Assembly: GCF_024343775.1 (NCBI RefSeq)
Contig: NZ_RJUF01000028.1
Span: 1-36,363 of the forward strand
DNA: 36,363 bases
Direction: 5' to 3'
Origin: Lacihabitans soyangensis
GTDB taxonomy: Bacteria; Bacteroidota; Bacteroidia; Cytophagales; Spirosomataceae
Positions 1 through 7,382 of this stretch are shown here, one piece after another (position 1 is the first letter of the stretch; every line of letters starts with the position of its first letter). The position numbers and the translations under genes were made by a program. Below the pieces are notes generated by a model. That model saw only the letters and a program-made list of their open reading frames with translations. It was not told where the DNA came from and did not search any database.

Positions 1-21
1 ATAACCAATTATCATTTCAAC

Positions 22-135
22 CTCAAAAATCAAACTTAATCCCCTGAACAAGCGGCAAAGTTTTTCGTAGTTGATGGAGTTGGTTTGGCTAAGTATGTAG
101 GCTTTCCAGGTATCTGAGCCGCTTTCTCGGCCACC
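22..135 (-). pseudogene. Truncated, frameshifted duplicate of the 3' end of the neighbouring aldehyde dehydrogenase gene
   Basis: These bases align without interruption to 486-600, the end of the intact aldehyde dehydrogenase gene, in the same orientation. By hand I count about 15 mismatches and one single-base gap in 115 columns, roughly 86% identity. The first 26 bases, including the TGA stop, are identical. Translated on the minus strand with the missing base restored, it gives the same C-terminal tail as the full gene (RESGSDxWKAY then LPLxQGIKFDF), with several silent changes. The missing base breaks the frame, and homology stops abruptly at 135. It is therefore a remnant of about 37 codons, not a gene. 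It could be an old tandem duplicate, the scar of an excised or inserted segment, or the tail of a diverged homologue brought in by recombination. Confidence 0.85.
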
Positions 136-176
136 ACTAACAACTTAATTGATAAATACTTTAAAAACGAATAGTT

Positions 177-347
177 ATGGGATACATAAAAGAACCAGAG
201 GGAGTGGACTTAGTGATAAACGGAAAACCCTTAACAGACAAGCAAAAAAATGAAATTAGTGAGTTCATAAAGGCTGATAAAAAAAGGCTAGCAGAGTTAA
301 AAATTCCCAGAGTAAAAAGTACGAATAGCAAACATCTAGCTGTTTGA
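177..347 (+). CDS. Small hypothetical protein, 56 aa (MGYIKEPEGVD type)
   Basis: ATG at 177, TGA at 345-347. The protein starts MGYIKEPEGVDLVINGKPLT, followed by a charged, probably helical stretch (residues 20-42) and a basic tail. From memory, short proteins opening with the pattern (Y)IKEPxGVDxxxxxxPLT recur in Bacteroidota, but I know no function for them. No signal peptide, membrane segment or cysteine is present. The gene lies between the truncated ALDH tail and the intact ALDH gene and points towards the 3' end of the latter. I see no convincing ribosome-binding site. Codon use looks like coding sequence. Function unknown; a role as a regulator or as half of a small gene pair would be guesswork. 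Confidence 0.6.
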   Translation: MGYIKEPEGVDLVINGKPLTDKQKNEISEFIKADKKRLAELKIPRVKSTNSKHLAV

Positions 348-486
348 TAAAAAACTGAAAATTGGATAAACCTAGCAATTATTAAAATTAGTTTTTAGTC
401 AGTTCTATGATGGTTCAACCACCATTGCGGAATCAAAATTGCTCATTTGGCAACATTTTATAAATATACACCATTCTAAATCGCTC

Positions 487-2004
487 TCAAAAATCAAACT
501 TAATCCCCTGAGCCAGAGGCAAAGATTTTCCATAATTAATAGTATTGGTTTGGCGACGCATGTAGGCTTTCCAGGCATCTGAGCCACTTTCTCGGCCACC
601 TCCGGTTTCTTTTTCACCACCAAAAGCACCACCAATTTCAGCTCCAGAGGTTCCGATGTTTACGTTGGCAATTCCACAATCCGAACCCGCATTTGACAAA
701 AACCACTCTGATTCTTGCATATTATTGGTAAAAATAGCTGATGAAAGTCCCTGAGGTACAGCATTTTGTAAGGTTATGGCCTCCTCTAATGTTTCGTAAG
801 CCATTACATAAAGAATCGGTGCAAAGGTCTCATTACAAACCACTTCTATTTGTTCTTTTACTTCAATTATCGTAGGTTCTACATAACATTTGCCCAAATT
901 TGTCAAGAGATTTCCACCATATTTCAGCTCGCCACCGTTGTTCAAGGCACTGGTGATGGCGTTGAGGTACATTTCTACCGCAGCTTCGTCTATCAAAGGC
1001 CCGATATGATTTTCTTTGTTCAGTGGATCACCAATTTTCATTTGGCCATAAGCCGAAACCAAACTTTCCACCAATCTGTCTTTGAGTGAATTATGTACAA
1101 TCAGACGTCTTGTAGAAGTACATCTTTGACCAGCAGTGCCTACTGCACCAAAAACTATGGCCGGCACAGCCAATTTCAAATCCGCATTTTCGGTAACTAT
1201 AATGGCATTATTGCCACCCAATTCCAACAAACTTTTGCCTAGTCTGGCAGCCACATTTTGTGCAACCGCCTTGCCCATACGTGTACTTCCCGTAGCCGAA
1301 ACCAAAGCCACTCGGGCATCTTTGGACATCAACTCGCCAATGTTTCTATCACCCACTATCAGACTGGATACACCTTCTGATACATTATTGTCTTTCAATA
1401 CTTTGGCTATGATATTTTGGCAGGCAATAGCCGAAAGCGGTGCTTTCTCAGAAGGTTTCCACACGCATACGTCGCCACAAACCCAGGCCAACATAGCGTT
1501 CCATGACCACACCGCCACAGGAAAATTGAAAGCCGAAATGATACCGACAATTCCCAAAGGATGCCATTGCTCATACATGCGGTGTTGCGGCCGCTCCGAG
1601 TGCATGGTGAGGCCATACAGTTGTCGTGACAAACCCACGGCAAAATCACAAATATCGATGATTTCTTGAACCTCGCCCAAGCCCTCTTGAAGACTTTTAC
1701 CCATTTCATAACTCACTAAATGGCCCAAATCCTCTTTATGTACACGAAAAGAATCACCCATTTGTCTCACTATTTCGCCTCTTTTGGGGGCAGGAACAGT
1801 TCTCCACTCTAAAAAGGCAGATTGTGCGATGCTAAGAATTTTCTCAAAATCATCAGCCGAACCCAAATTTACCGAAGCTATGCGACTGTCGTTTGTTGGA
1901 GAGAACGAATCTATCAATTCTCCTTGTCCGTTCCAATGGTATAATACTGTAGAAATCCCTGAATTTATGTCTTTTATGCCTAAGCGAGCGAGTCTGTCTT
2001 TCAT
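487..2004 (-). CDS. Aldehyde dehydrogenase, ALDH7 / L-aminoadipate-semialdehyde dehydrogenase type
   Basis: 505 residues, the normal length for ALDH7 (antiquitin, AmaB, piperideine-6-carboxylate dehydrogenase). Visible landmarks are the oxyanion Asn160 in SAFNFPVAVW, Lys183 of the NAD site in WKPSEK, GSTRMGK at 239-245, general base Glu261 in ELGGNN, and catalytic Cys295 in GQRCTSTRR. The stretch HSERPQHRMYEQWHPLG and the C-terminal LPLAQGIKFDF are typical of ALDH7. In this family the enzyme oxidises 2-aminoadipate 6-semialdehyde, in equilibrium with piperideine-6-carboxylate, to 2-aminoadipate with NAD+, a step of lysine degradation. No other lysine-catabolism gene is visible here, so the substrate is inferred. 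It is cytosolic and transcribed alone, divergently from 2096. Its last 115 bases are partly duplicated at 22-135. Confidence 0.93.
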   Translation of the reverse strand: MKDRLARLGIKDINSGISTVLYHWNGQGELIDSFSPTNDSRIASVNLGSADDFEKILSIAQSAFLEWRTVPAPKRGEIVRQMGDSFRVHKEDLGHLVSYEMGKSLQEGLGEVQEIIDICDFAVGLSRQLYGLTMHSERPQHRMYEQWHPLGIVGIISAFNFPVAVWSWNAMLAWVCGDVCVWKPSEKAPLSAIACQNIIAKVLKDNNVSEGVSSLIVGDRNIGELMSKDARVALVSATGSTRMGKAVAQNVAARLGKSLLELGGNNAIIVTENADLKLAVPAIVFGAVGTAGQRCTSTRRLIVHNSLKDRLVESLVSAYGQMKIGDPLNKENHIGPLIDEAAVEMYLNAITSALNNGGELKYGGNLLTNLGKCYVEPTIIEVKEQIEVVCNETFAPILYVMAYETLEEAITLQNAVPQGLSSAIFTNNMQESEWFLSNAGSDCGIANVNIGTSGAEIGGAFGGEKETGGGRESGSDAWKAYMRRQTNTINYGKSLPLAQGIKFDF

Positions 2005-2024
2005 TTGTTGACTATGTTAATTCA

Positions 2025-2032
2025 CAAATTTA
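2025..2032 (-). promoter_or_regulatory. Putative -7 element (TAAATTTG) of the aldehyde dehydrogenase gene
   Basis: The plus strand reads CAAATTTA, i.e. TAAATTTG on the minus strand, an exact match to the Bacteroidota -7 consensus TAnnTTTG, 20 bases upstream of the ALDH start. No good TTG is found at the -33 distance, so this is a half-supported promoter. Confidence 0.4.
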
Positions 2033-2067
2033 TCAATTATTATTTTAGATTTATAGCTATTAATTAT

Positions 2068-2075
2068 TAGGTTTG
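2068..2075 (+). promoter_or_regulatory. Putative -7 element (TAGGTTTG) for the gene starting at 2096
   Basis: TAGGTTTG matches TAnnTTTG and lies 20 bases upstream of the ATG at 2096. Together with the minus-strand element at 2025-2032 it would form a divergent promoter pair in the 91-bp gap. No clear -33 TTG accompanies it. Confidence 0.4.
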
Positions 2076-2095
2076 AAAAACTAAATTTTTGCTCA

Positions 2096-3073
2096 ATGCT
2101 TTTAAATTTTTACCTTACCATTTCCACCGTATTTTTTCCACCTAAACCCACCACAGACCCGCCCGTTTGGGGTTTTTATGCCCACAGCCTCATCAACAGA
2201 TTGGCCGTGTACAGTTTACCAAACGAAATGCTCGGTTTCTTTAAACAAAACATTGATTATGTGACAGATAACTCCGTAAATCCCGACCAAAGACGTTATG
2301 CCGTTGTCGGAGAAGCTCCACGCCATTTTATAGATTTAGACGATTATCCCGATTCTATCAGGGTCATTTTACCCAAACTCAGTTGGGCACAGGCCAAGGA
2401 AAAATTCAGCGAGGACTCCCTCCTAGCCCATGGTATAGTGCCTTGGCAGATTCAAAGGATGACTTTTCAGCTCACGCAGGCTTTTCTAAAAAAAGACAAC
2501 AAGGATATTCTTCGAATTGCCACGGACTTGGGCCATTATATAGCCGACTCCAATGTTCCGCTGCATACCACAAGAAACTATAACGGACAGTTAACCAACC
2601 AGTTAGGCATTCACGGTTTTTGGGAGTCCCGATTACCCGAACTGTATAGCAAAGATTATGATTTATTGATTGGAAAAGCCGAATATGAAAATAATATCCA
2701 AAAACGCTCGTGGTCTGGGGTTCTAAACGCCAATGCCGCCTTGGATTCGGTCCTGCTTTTTGAAAAAATGCTTACTGAAAAAATAGACGAAGAAAAGAAA
2801 TTTACGATAGAGGAAAGAAATGGCGTTACGGTGCGAGCCTATTCCAGAAATTTCTCCAAAGAATACCACAAAATGCTTGATAACCAAGTAGAAAGACAAA
2901 TGAAGGCCTCGGTAAAAATGATAAGCGATATTTGGTTTACGGCCTGGGTAGATGCAGGTCAACCCGATCTAAAAGCCATTCCGAAATTAGAAGTTGACCC
3001 TAAAGAAGAGCAAGAAATAATGAAAGCCTGGTTACAACGTTTATTGAATGTTAGAAAAGAAGCCGATAATTGA
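2096..3073 (+). CDS. Zinc-dependent phospholipase C / S1-P1 nuclease superfamily protein
   Basis: 325 residues. The residues expected to bind the trinuclear zinc site of this superfamily are spread as usual: Trp25 and His30 in WGFYAHSLIN, His77 and Asp80 in PRHFIDLDD, His112 in LAHGIVPW, His147 and Asp151 in LGHYIADSN, His157, then His173 and Glu177 in GIHGFWESRLPE. In the classical enzymes the mature N-terminal Trp is itself a ligand, so the first 24 residues should be removed; they are only moderately hydrophobic, so the export signal is weak by eye. Family members cleave phosphodiester bonds in phospholipids or single-stranded nucleic acid, and I cannot tell which applies here. The 3' end overlaps the next gene by 26 bases, suggesting cotranscription and a shared secreted role. 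Confidence 0.85.
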   Translation: MLLNFYLTISTVFFPPKPTTDPPVWGFYAHSLINRLAVYSLPNEMLGFFKQNIDYVTDNSVNPDQRRYAVVGEAPRHFIDLDDYPDSIRVILPKLSWAQAKEKFSEDSLLAHGIVPWQIQRMTFQLTQAFLKKDNKDILRIATDLGHYIADSNVPLHTTRNYNGQLTNQLGIHGFWESRLPELYSKDYDLLIGKAEYENNIQKRSWSGVLNANAALDSVLLFEKMLTEKIDEEKKFTIEERNGVTVRAYSRNFSKEYHKMLDNQVERQMKASVKMISDIWFTAWVDAGQPDLKAIPKLEVDPKEEQEIMKAWLQRLLNVRKEADN

Positions 3074-4148
3074 TTTGAAAACATTCCTCCTATTTATTTC
3101 ATTTTTATATGTCCAAAATCTGGCTTGGGGTCAGTATTATATGAGTACTCCCAAAAAAGACCCAAGCATAAAAAACGTGGATTTTGATGTCGTAAGTGTC
3201 GAATTTGACACAAAATCGAATTTCATTGGCCAAATCTACACCAGCGAGAAACAAAAGCAAAACATTGGTTTCCAAAAAAGCATTGCTGGCAGTGTAGAAA
3301 ATTACTATAAACTGTATAATACTGGCAAAAATGTAAAAGTAAAGGTCGTAATTAAAAATTTAAGCCTAAACGAAACCCTGAGTAATGCAAATAACGTTTC
3401 GGGCAACATAAATTATGAAATTGAGGCTTATTTTGAGAATGAAGATAAGTCCACCAAGTTATGTAATTCTCGCAATTCCGCCAAATATAGCCGAACTTTA
3501 CAAGCATCCATGCTTCCAAATGTCGAAAAACAGATCATTGAAACGCTTGACAACGGCCTGAAATACATTATTGGCTATATCAAAAATTCTAAGCCAAATT
3601 TGGAAGCTTTTGCAACGGATTCTAAGGTTATAATTCGTTCGTTTCATGTAAAACCGGCCATAGATACCGTTTACTACCAACAAAGAAAGGTTACCTGGGC
3701 AGACTTTAATGGCCCAGTCAGAAACAATCACCAATATGGAGCAGCTATATTCACCAGTTTTGGGTTTGATAGCAAACTCACTGTTGAAAACAATGTCATC
3801 ATTGCCGAAATAACACCAAAAGTTTACACCGACAAAAATATGTCATGGGCGAAGCCCGAGATAAAAACCTCTTATGCACTTTCGCATGAACAGTTGCATT
3901 TTGATATTTGTTACTTAAATACACTTCGTTTTTTACAAAAAATAAAAACTTTCAAAGAACCAACGCGTGATGATCTCATTAGTAGAATACAATACGAATA
4001 TTTGGAGTTTTACAGAACAACCCACAACATGCAGACAAAATACGACGAAGAGACGAACCACAGCCTCGTAAAAGCCAAGCAAAAAGAGTGGGAGGATAAA
4101 ATTAGAATGGAAATCAAGCAAATAGATACCCAAGAAATTTTCAATTAA
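3048..4148 (+). CDS. Secreted DUF922-type putative zinc metalloprotease
   Basis: 366 residues. An N-terminal hydrophobic segment (about 12-27, ending LAWGQ) looks like a Sec signal peptide. The C-terminal half has the DUF922 layout: VTWADFNGP at about 215-223, then SWAKPE at 266-271 and LSHEQLHFDI at 278-287. HEQLH (280-284) is an HExxH zinc-protease motif. The N-terminal half (30-200) is lysine-rich and resembles nothing I recognise. The ATG at 3048 lies inside the upstream gene. An in-frame TTG at 3075, just after that gene's stop, would give the shorter, more typical leader MKTFLLFISF, so the start is uncertain. Protease activity is inferred from the motif; the family is otherwise uncharacterised. 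Confidence 0.75.
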   Translation: MLEKKPIIDLKTFLLFISFLYVQNLAWGQYYMSTPKKDPSIKNVDFDVVSVEFDTKSNFIGQIYTSEKQKQNIGFQKSIAGSVENYYKLYNTGKNVKVKVVIKNLSLNETLSNANNVSGNINYEIEAYFENEDKSTKLCNSRNSAKYSRTLQASMLPNVEKQIIETLDNGLKYIIGYIKNSKPNLEAFATDSKVIIRSFHVKPAIDTVYYQQRKVTWADFNGPVRNNHQYGAAIFTSFGFDSKLTVENNVIIAEITPKVYTDKNMSWAKPEIKTSYALSHEQLHFDICYLNTLRFLQKIKTFKEPTRDDLISRIQYEYLEFYRTTHNMQTKYDEETNHSLVKAKQKEWEDKIRMEIKQIDTQEIFN

Positions 4149-4176
4149 TGCTTACTTTTGAGAAAAAATCAATGGA

Positions 4177-4701
4177 ATGCTTCAAATAGCGGTTGCTGGG
4201 CTATATTTTATCAACAAAGTACTTTTGAGCTTGAACAAAAAATCAGGCTGGCAAATAGGTATTTTAGCCTCTGTTCTGGCAGTCTTCTACTTTTTTAGCT
4301 TAAAAATGTATCTTTTGGTGGGTCTTGAAGTTGGTTTTATGGCTATACAAACTTTTGGCTTGCTCAATCATAAAGAAGAGGCAAAACACGAAAACCTACT
4401 TTATTTGGTCATGTCACTTTTGCTGATTTTACTCTATTTTGTACTCAAAAACAGTCCTTTTTTGGAGTTTTCAATATCGCTGGACTTTATTCTTGCCATA
4501 TTTTTTCTGGCCAAAAAGAAGATAATCATTGGCTGGATAATTATGCTTTTGGGGCATTTTATGATGGCTTATTTTACATTTCAAAATCAACAGCACTTCT
4601 TCGCATTCATGCAGGTGTTGTCCATTTTTGTGGCTTTGTTTGCCATTTGGAGAATAAGGAAATTCAGCATTCAATGGTACAAAACTCGTAACCTTTTTTA
4701 G
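4177..4701 (+). CDS. Small multi-pass membrane protein of unknown function
   Basis: 174 residues, mostly hydrophobic, with about six membrane segments by eye (roughly 5-18, 26-43, 46-62, 73-90, 95-111 and 115-160, the last region probably two helices), and a short basic tail ending KTRNLF. Spacing and segment style faintly resemble PnuC-type transporters, but no diagnostic motif is present, so I do not assign it. It starts 28 bases after the DUF922 gene and may be cotranscribed with it. Its last 38 bases overlap the convergent deacetylase gene at 4664. Confidence 0.65.
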   Translation: MLQIAVAGLYFINKVLLSLNKKSGWQIGILASVLAVFYFFSLKMYLLVGLEVGFMAIQTFGLLNHKEEAKHENLLYLVMSLLLILLYFVLKNSPFLEFSISLDFILAIFFLAKKKIIIGWIIMLLGHFMMAYFTFQNQQHFFAFMQVLSIFVALFAIWRIRKFSIQWYKTRNLF

Positions 4702-5281
4702 AGAAATGTTCTAAAAATCTCGGCAAAACGTAATACAAATTCTTTTGGGCTTTTAAACTGTCGTGAAAAAGGACAATAGAACCTTCTCGGGTTTGACGGA
4801 TGGCTCTATTTAAACATTTCCTCTCGGATAAGTTAGCTTCATAATCTTTAGTTAAAACACTCCACATCAATATTTTATGCATTTTCAATATTTCATTTGC
4901 TTGCGAACGTTTAATTTGTCCATAAGGAGGTCTAAATAGGTTTGTGCCTGACGGTTTCAGTTCCGAAATGCTCTTTTCACACTCTTGAAAATTAGCCAAG
5001 TAGGTATCAGTTTCATTCTTCCAGCCTTTGATATGATTTTGGGTATGATTCCCCACACAGTGTCCATCAGTTAGTATTTTTTGAAATATCTCAGGGTATT
5101 TTCTAACATTATCACCCACAACAAAAAATGTGGACTTGGCATTGTATAAACGCAATTGTTCCAAGACCCATTCCGTAACTTCAGGAATCGGGCCATCGTC
5201 GAAAGTCAGATATATTTTTTTGTCTGAAGTTTTTACTCTCCAAACGTACCTCGGAAATAATATTTCAAATAACCAAGTCAT
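4664..5281 (-). CDS. Polysaccharide deacetylase, NodB / carbohydrate esterase 4 family
   Basis: 205 residues from the ATG at 5281. All five CE4 motifs are visible: TFDDGP (about 26-31), HTQNH (79-83, the metal-binding HxxxH), RPPY (117-120), WSVLTKD (140-146) and LFHD (172-175). The family removes acetyl groups from N-acetylhexosamines in peptidoglycan, chitin-like or surface polymers using a divalent metal. An N-terminal extension to 5302 is possible, but starting at 5281 gives an exact ATGA overlap with the stop of the glycosyltransferase gene, the same arrangement as the previous junction in the operon. No signal peptide is clear, though the first residues are hydrophobic (TWLFEILFP). It probably modifies the sugar transferred by the upstream GT2. 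The 3' end overlaps the convergent gene by 38 bases. Confidence 0.92.
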   Translation of the reverse strand: MTWLFEILFPRYVWRVKTSDKKIYLTFDDGPIPEVTEWVLEQLRLYNAKSTFFVVGDNVRKYPEIFQKILTDGHCVGNHTQNHIKGWKNETDTYLANFQECEKSISELKPSGTNLFRPPYGQIKRSQANEILKMHKILMWSVLTKDYEANLSERKCLNRAIRQTREGSIVLFHDSLKAQKNLYYVLPRFLEHFSKKGYEFCTIEC

Positions 5282-6390
5282 TGCATTTTTCTTTGCTTCC
5301 AAGTGTAAGTTTTGTTAATAAAAATAGAACCTATGCCAAAAAATATAACATAAAATGGGTAAATGATTTGAACCAGAGGAATATATGCTACAGCCCTATT
5401 TTTGTTGAAAAACAGAAGAATTAATCCCAAAAATACAAACTCTAATATCAAGCGAGTTATTAGAATTTCAAAGGAAAAAGTAAAAGCCAAAAACAAGGTA
5501 GAAACATTGACAAAAAACACAAATGCAGCCAGTAATTTGGGCACAAAAGACTCATAATGAGTCCATTTGCTCGCCCAACGCTTTCTTTGATTATAAAATT
5601 CATTTAAGTTTCCACAGGCTGTAGTTTGCACAATACACTCGTTTGACTTCGCAAATAATACGCCGTCAGGATATTTTTGGGCTATTTTGTGCATCAAAAA
5701 CTCGTCGTCTCCCGAAGCCAAATTCAGATTGCCTTGATATCCATCCACTTCTAAAAATGTAGACTTTCGATAAGCTAAATTTGCACCACTGCACATATTA
5801 GGTTTCCCCATAAAAATAGAAACGGCCGCACTTCCAACCAAGGAGGCAAACTCTACAATTTGTAATTTCTCCCAAATACTTACAAAAAAACCTTGACCCT
5901 TTTCTATAAATGTAACAGGGCCAGAAATGAACTTAATCTTTTCATTTTGAAACATCTGTACATATTGATTTAGAATATTTTCGGGCAGAATACAATCACC
6001 ATCTGTGCAGAAAATCAGGTCATATTTTGCCAAATTCATGGCTTTTGTAATTGCATTTTTCTTGGGAGCATTTCCTCTTTCTTCATCTGTTAAATGTAAA
6101 ATTTTCAAATCAAGTTTATCTAAATATTTTTCCGCTATTCTCACCGTTTCATCCACCGAGGCGTCATCGACTATGATAAGTTCCAAGACAATATTCTTCT
6201 GTTTAACTATACTTTCTATCAATAATGCGATGTTTTTGACTTCATTTCTGACGGGAACAATAACGGTAATTCCCGTCAACGAAGTAACATTTGAGGTAAC
6301 ATATTTGATATTATTGGAAAGCCAGATAACTATGAAAATAAGAAGTAAAAAACAGTACAAAACAACAAAACCGGCTGCCAAGTATATCAT
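5278..6390 (-). CDS. Membrane-anchored family 2 glycosyltransferase
   Basis: 370 residues. One N-terminal membrane segment (2-24) is followed by a GT-A domain: VPVRNE (45-50), VDDASVDET (74-82), the DGD metal site (130-132), SGDDEF (226-231, the catalytic acidic region) and QRKRW (268-272, QxxRW). Three hydrophobic segments close the protein (about 285-360). QxxRW is typical of processive or polyprenyl-linked inverting transferases such as the cellulose and chitin synthase group. I chose the ATG at 6390, 19 codons into the open frame, because it forms ATGA with the upstream stop (6387) and begins directly with the membrane segment. The middle position between a flippase-like protein and a deacetylase suggests synthesis of an N-acetylhexosamine-containing envelope polymer or glycolipid. 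Substrate unknown. Confidence 0.9.
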   Translation of the reverse strand: MIYLAAGFVVLYCFLLLIFIVIWLSNNIKYVTSNVTSLTGITVIVPVRNEVKNIALLIESIVKQKNIVLELIIVDDASVDETVRIAEKYLDKLDLKILHLTDEERGNAPKKNAITKAMNLAKYDLIFCTDGDCILPENILNQYVQMFQNEKIKFISGPVTFIEKGQGFFVSIWEKLQIVEFASLVGSAAVSIFMGKPNMCSGANLAYRKSTFLEVDGYQGNLNLASGDDEFLMHKIAQKYPDGVLFAKSNECIVQTTACGNLNEFYNQRKRWASKWTHYESFVPKLLAAFVFFVNVSTLFLAFTFSFEILITRLILEFVFLGLILLFFNKNRAVAYIPLVQIIYPFYVIFFGIGSIFINKTYTWKQRKMQ

Positions 6391-7382
6391 ATTTTCGGTT
6401 TTAGAAATAAGCCAATAATGACAGGAAGAAATATATTCATCAACCAAACCACAAAAGTAGCGATAAGAATGAGACCACCGTTGGCATGATAAATTCCAAA
6501 AAAATGAACGCTAATAAACTCACGCAGGGTTAGATCTCCAAAGACATTCAATCCGCCTCCTACGGTCTTTACCAGCAGCATGAGATTCACACCGATAAAG
6601 ATTATCACTTTAGGCAAATCTACTCCCAAACTAATATAAAACAACCAAAACTGTAGGTTATAAACCAAAGTTCGCCCAAACGAAAGCATCAATACCTTCA
6701 TTCTTAGGACATTACTCAGATTTATATCCATTTTCGATGCCTCCAAATACGGCCTAATGATTTTTCCTTTTGCCAAAAAGTGCCACGAAAACTTAATTTT
6801 TAACACAAAAAATAAACCTAGAAATGTAGAAATTATCAGTAAAATGTTCGGGAAAATAAGTAGATTTTTTAAGCTATCAGTTGACAAATTCCACCAAAAC
6901 AAAAAAGCCATACCACCAAAAACAATGGCAGTATAAGTCTGGCAAGCACTATTAAACATGTTCAAGGCCATGGCTTCTGCCCTATGTTCTTTTTTAAAAT
7001 CAATACTTCTACCCAAAAAGTCCCCTATCATAAACGGTGTAAGTAATCCTACTCTTAGTCCTCGTAAAACTTCAATAGTAGAATCTCTAAAGCTCCGTGC
7101 TTCTATCTGAGTACTCAACAAATTCCATTTCGATATTTCAAAAAAATAATTCAGAAAAAGTAGTGCAATTGCAGCCAAAAAATAAGCTAAATTGCCCCTT
7201 AAAGTTATTAATGTTTCAAAGAACAGAGCACTTGTTATATGTAAAGTTTTGATTTTCAGCAACAACAGAATCATTATACAAACCAAAAACACAAATTTCA
7301 GAAACTTGGTATTTCTGAAGAAAGTATTGGAGAGCTTTTCACTTTTGTTATTCAATATCAATTTCAAGCAATTTGGAAGCAA
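6387..7382 (-). CDS. Flippase-like / lysylphosphatidylglycerol-synthase transmembrane-domain protein
   Basis: Up to 331 residues, very hydrophobic, with seven to eight membrane segments. EISKWNLLSTQ (about 87-97), the conserved loop LRGLRVGLLTPFMIGDFLGR (about 110-129) and GDLTLREF near 285 fit the LPG_synthase_TM (UPF0104) fold, which accompanies glycosyltransferases and lipid-modifying enzymes and may move lipid-linked intermediates. No catalytic C-terminal domain is attached. The start is uncertain: the frame has no ATG before residue 37, which would remove the first membrane helix, so TTG at 7382 or one of the TTG codons just downstream is likely used. This start region overlaps the divergent ruvC start by about 10 bases. 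First gene of the three-gene glycan operon. Confidence 0.78.
   Translation of the reverse strand: MLPNCLKLILNNKSEKLSNTFFRNTKFLKFVFLVCIMILLLLKIKTLHITSALFFETLITLRGNLAYFLAAIALLFLNYFFEISKWNLLSTQIEARSFRDSTIEVLRGLRVGLLTPFMIGDFLGRSIDFKKEHRAEAMALNMFNSACQTYTAIVFGGMAFLFWWNLSTDSLKNLLIFPNILLIISTFLGLFFVLKIKFSWHFLAKGKIIRPYLEASKMDINLSNVLRMKVLMLSFGRTLVYNLQFWLFYISLGVDLPKVIIFIGVNLMLLVKTVGGGLNVFGDLTLREFISVHFFGIYHANGGLILIATFVVWLMNIFLPVIIGLFLKPKI

Noticed and set aside
405-435. Small inverted repeat ATGGTTCAACCACCAT as a possible attachment or terminal repeat
   Set aside because: Only five base pairs of stem, no second copy flanking the small gene, and no target duplication visible.
1136-1669. A 177-codon plus-strand frame inside the ALDH gene
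   Set aside because: Antisense shadow of a gene with all catalytic motifs intact.
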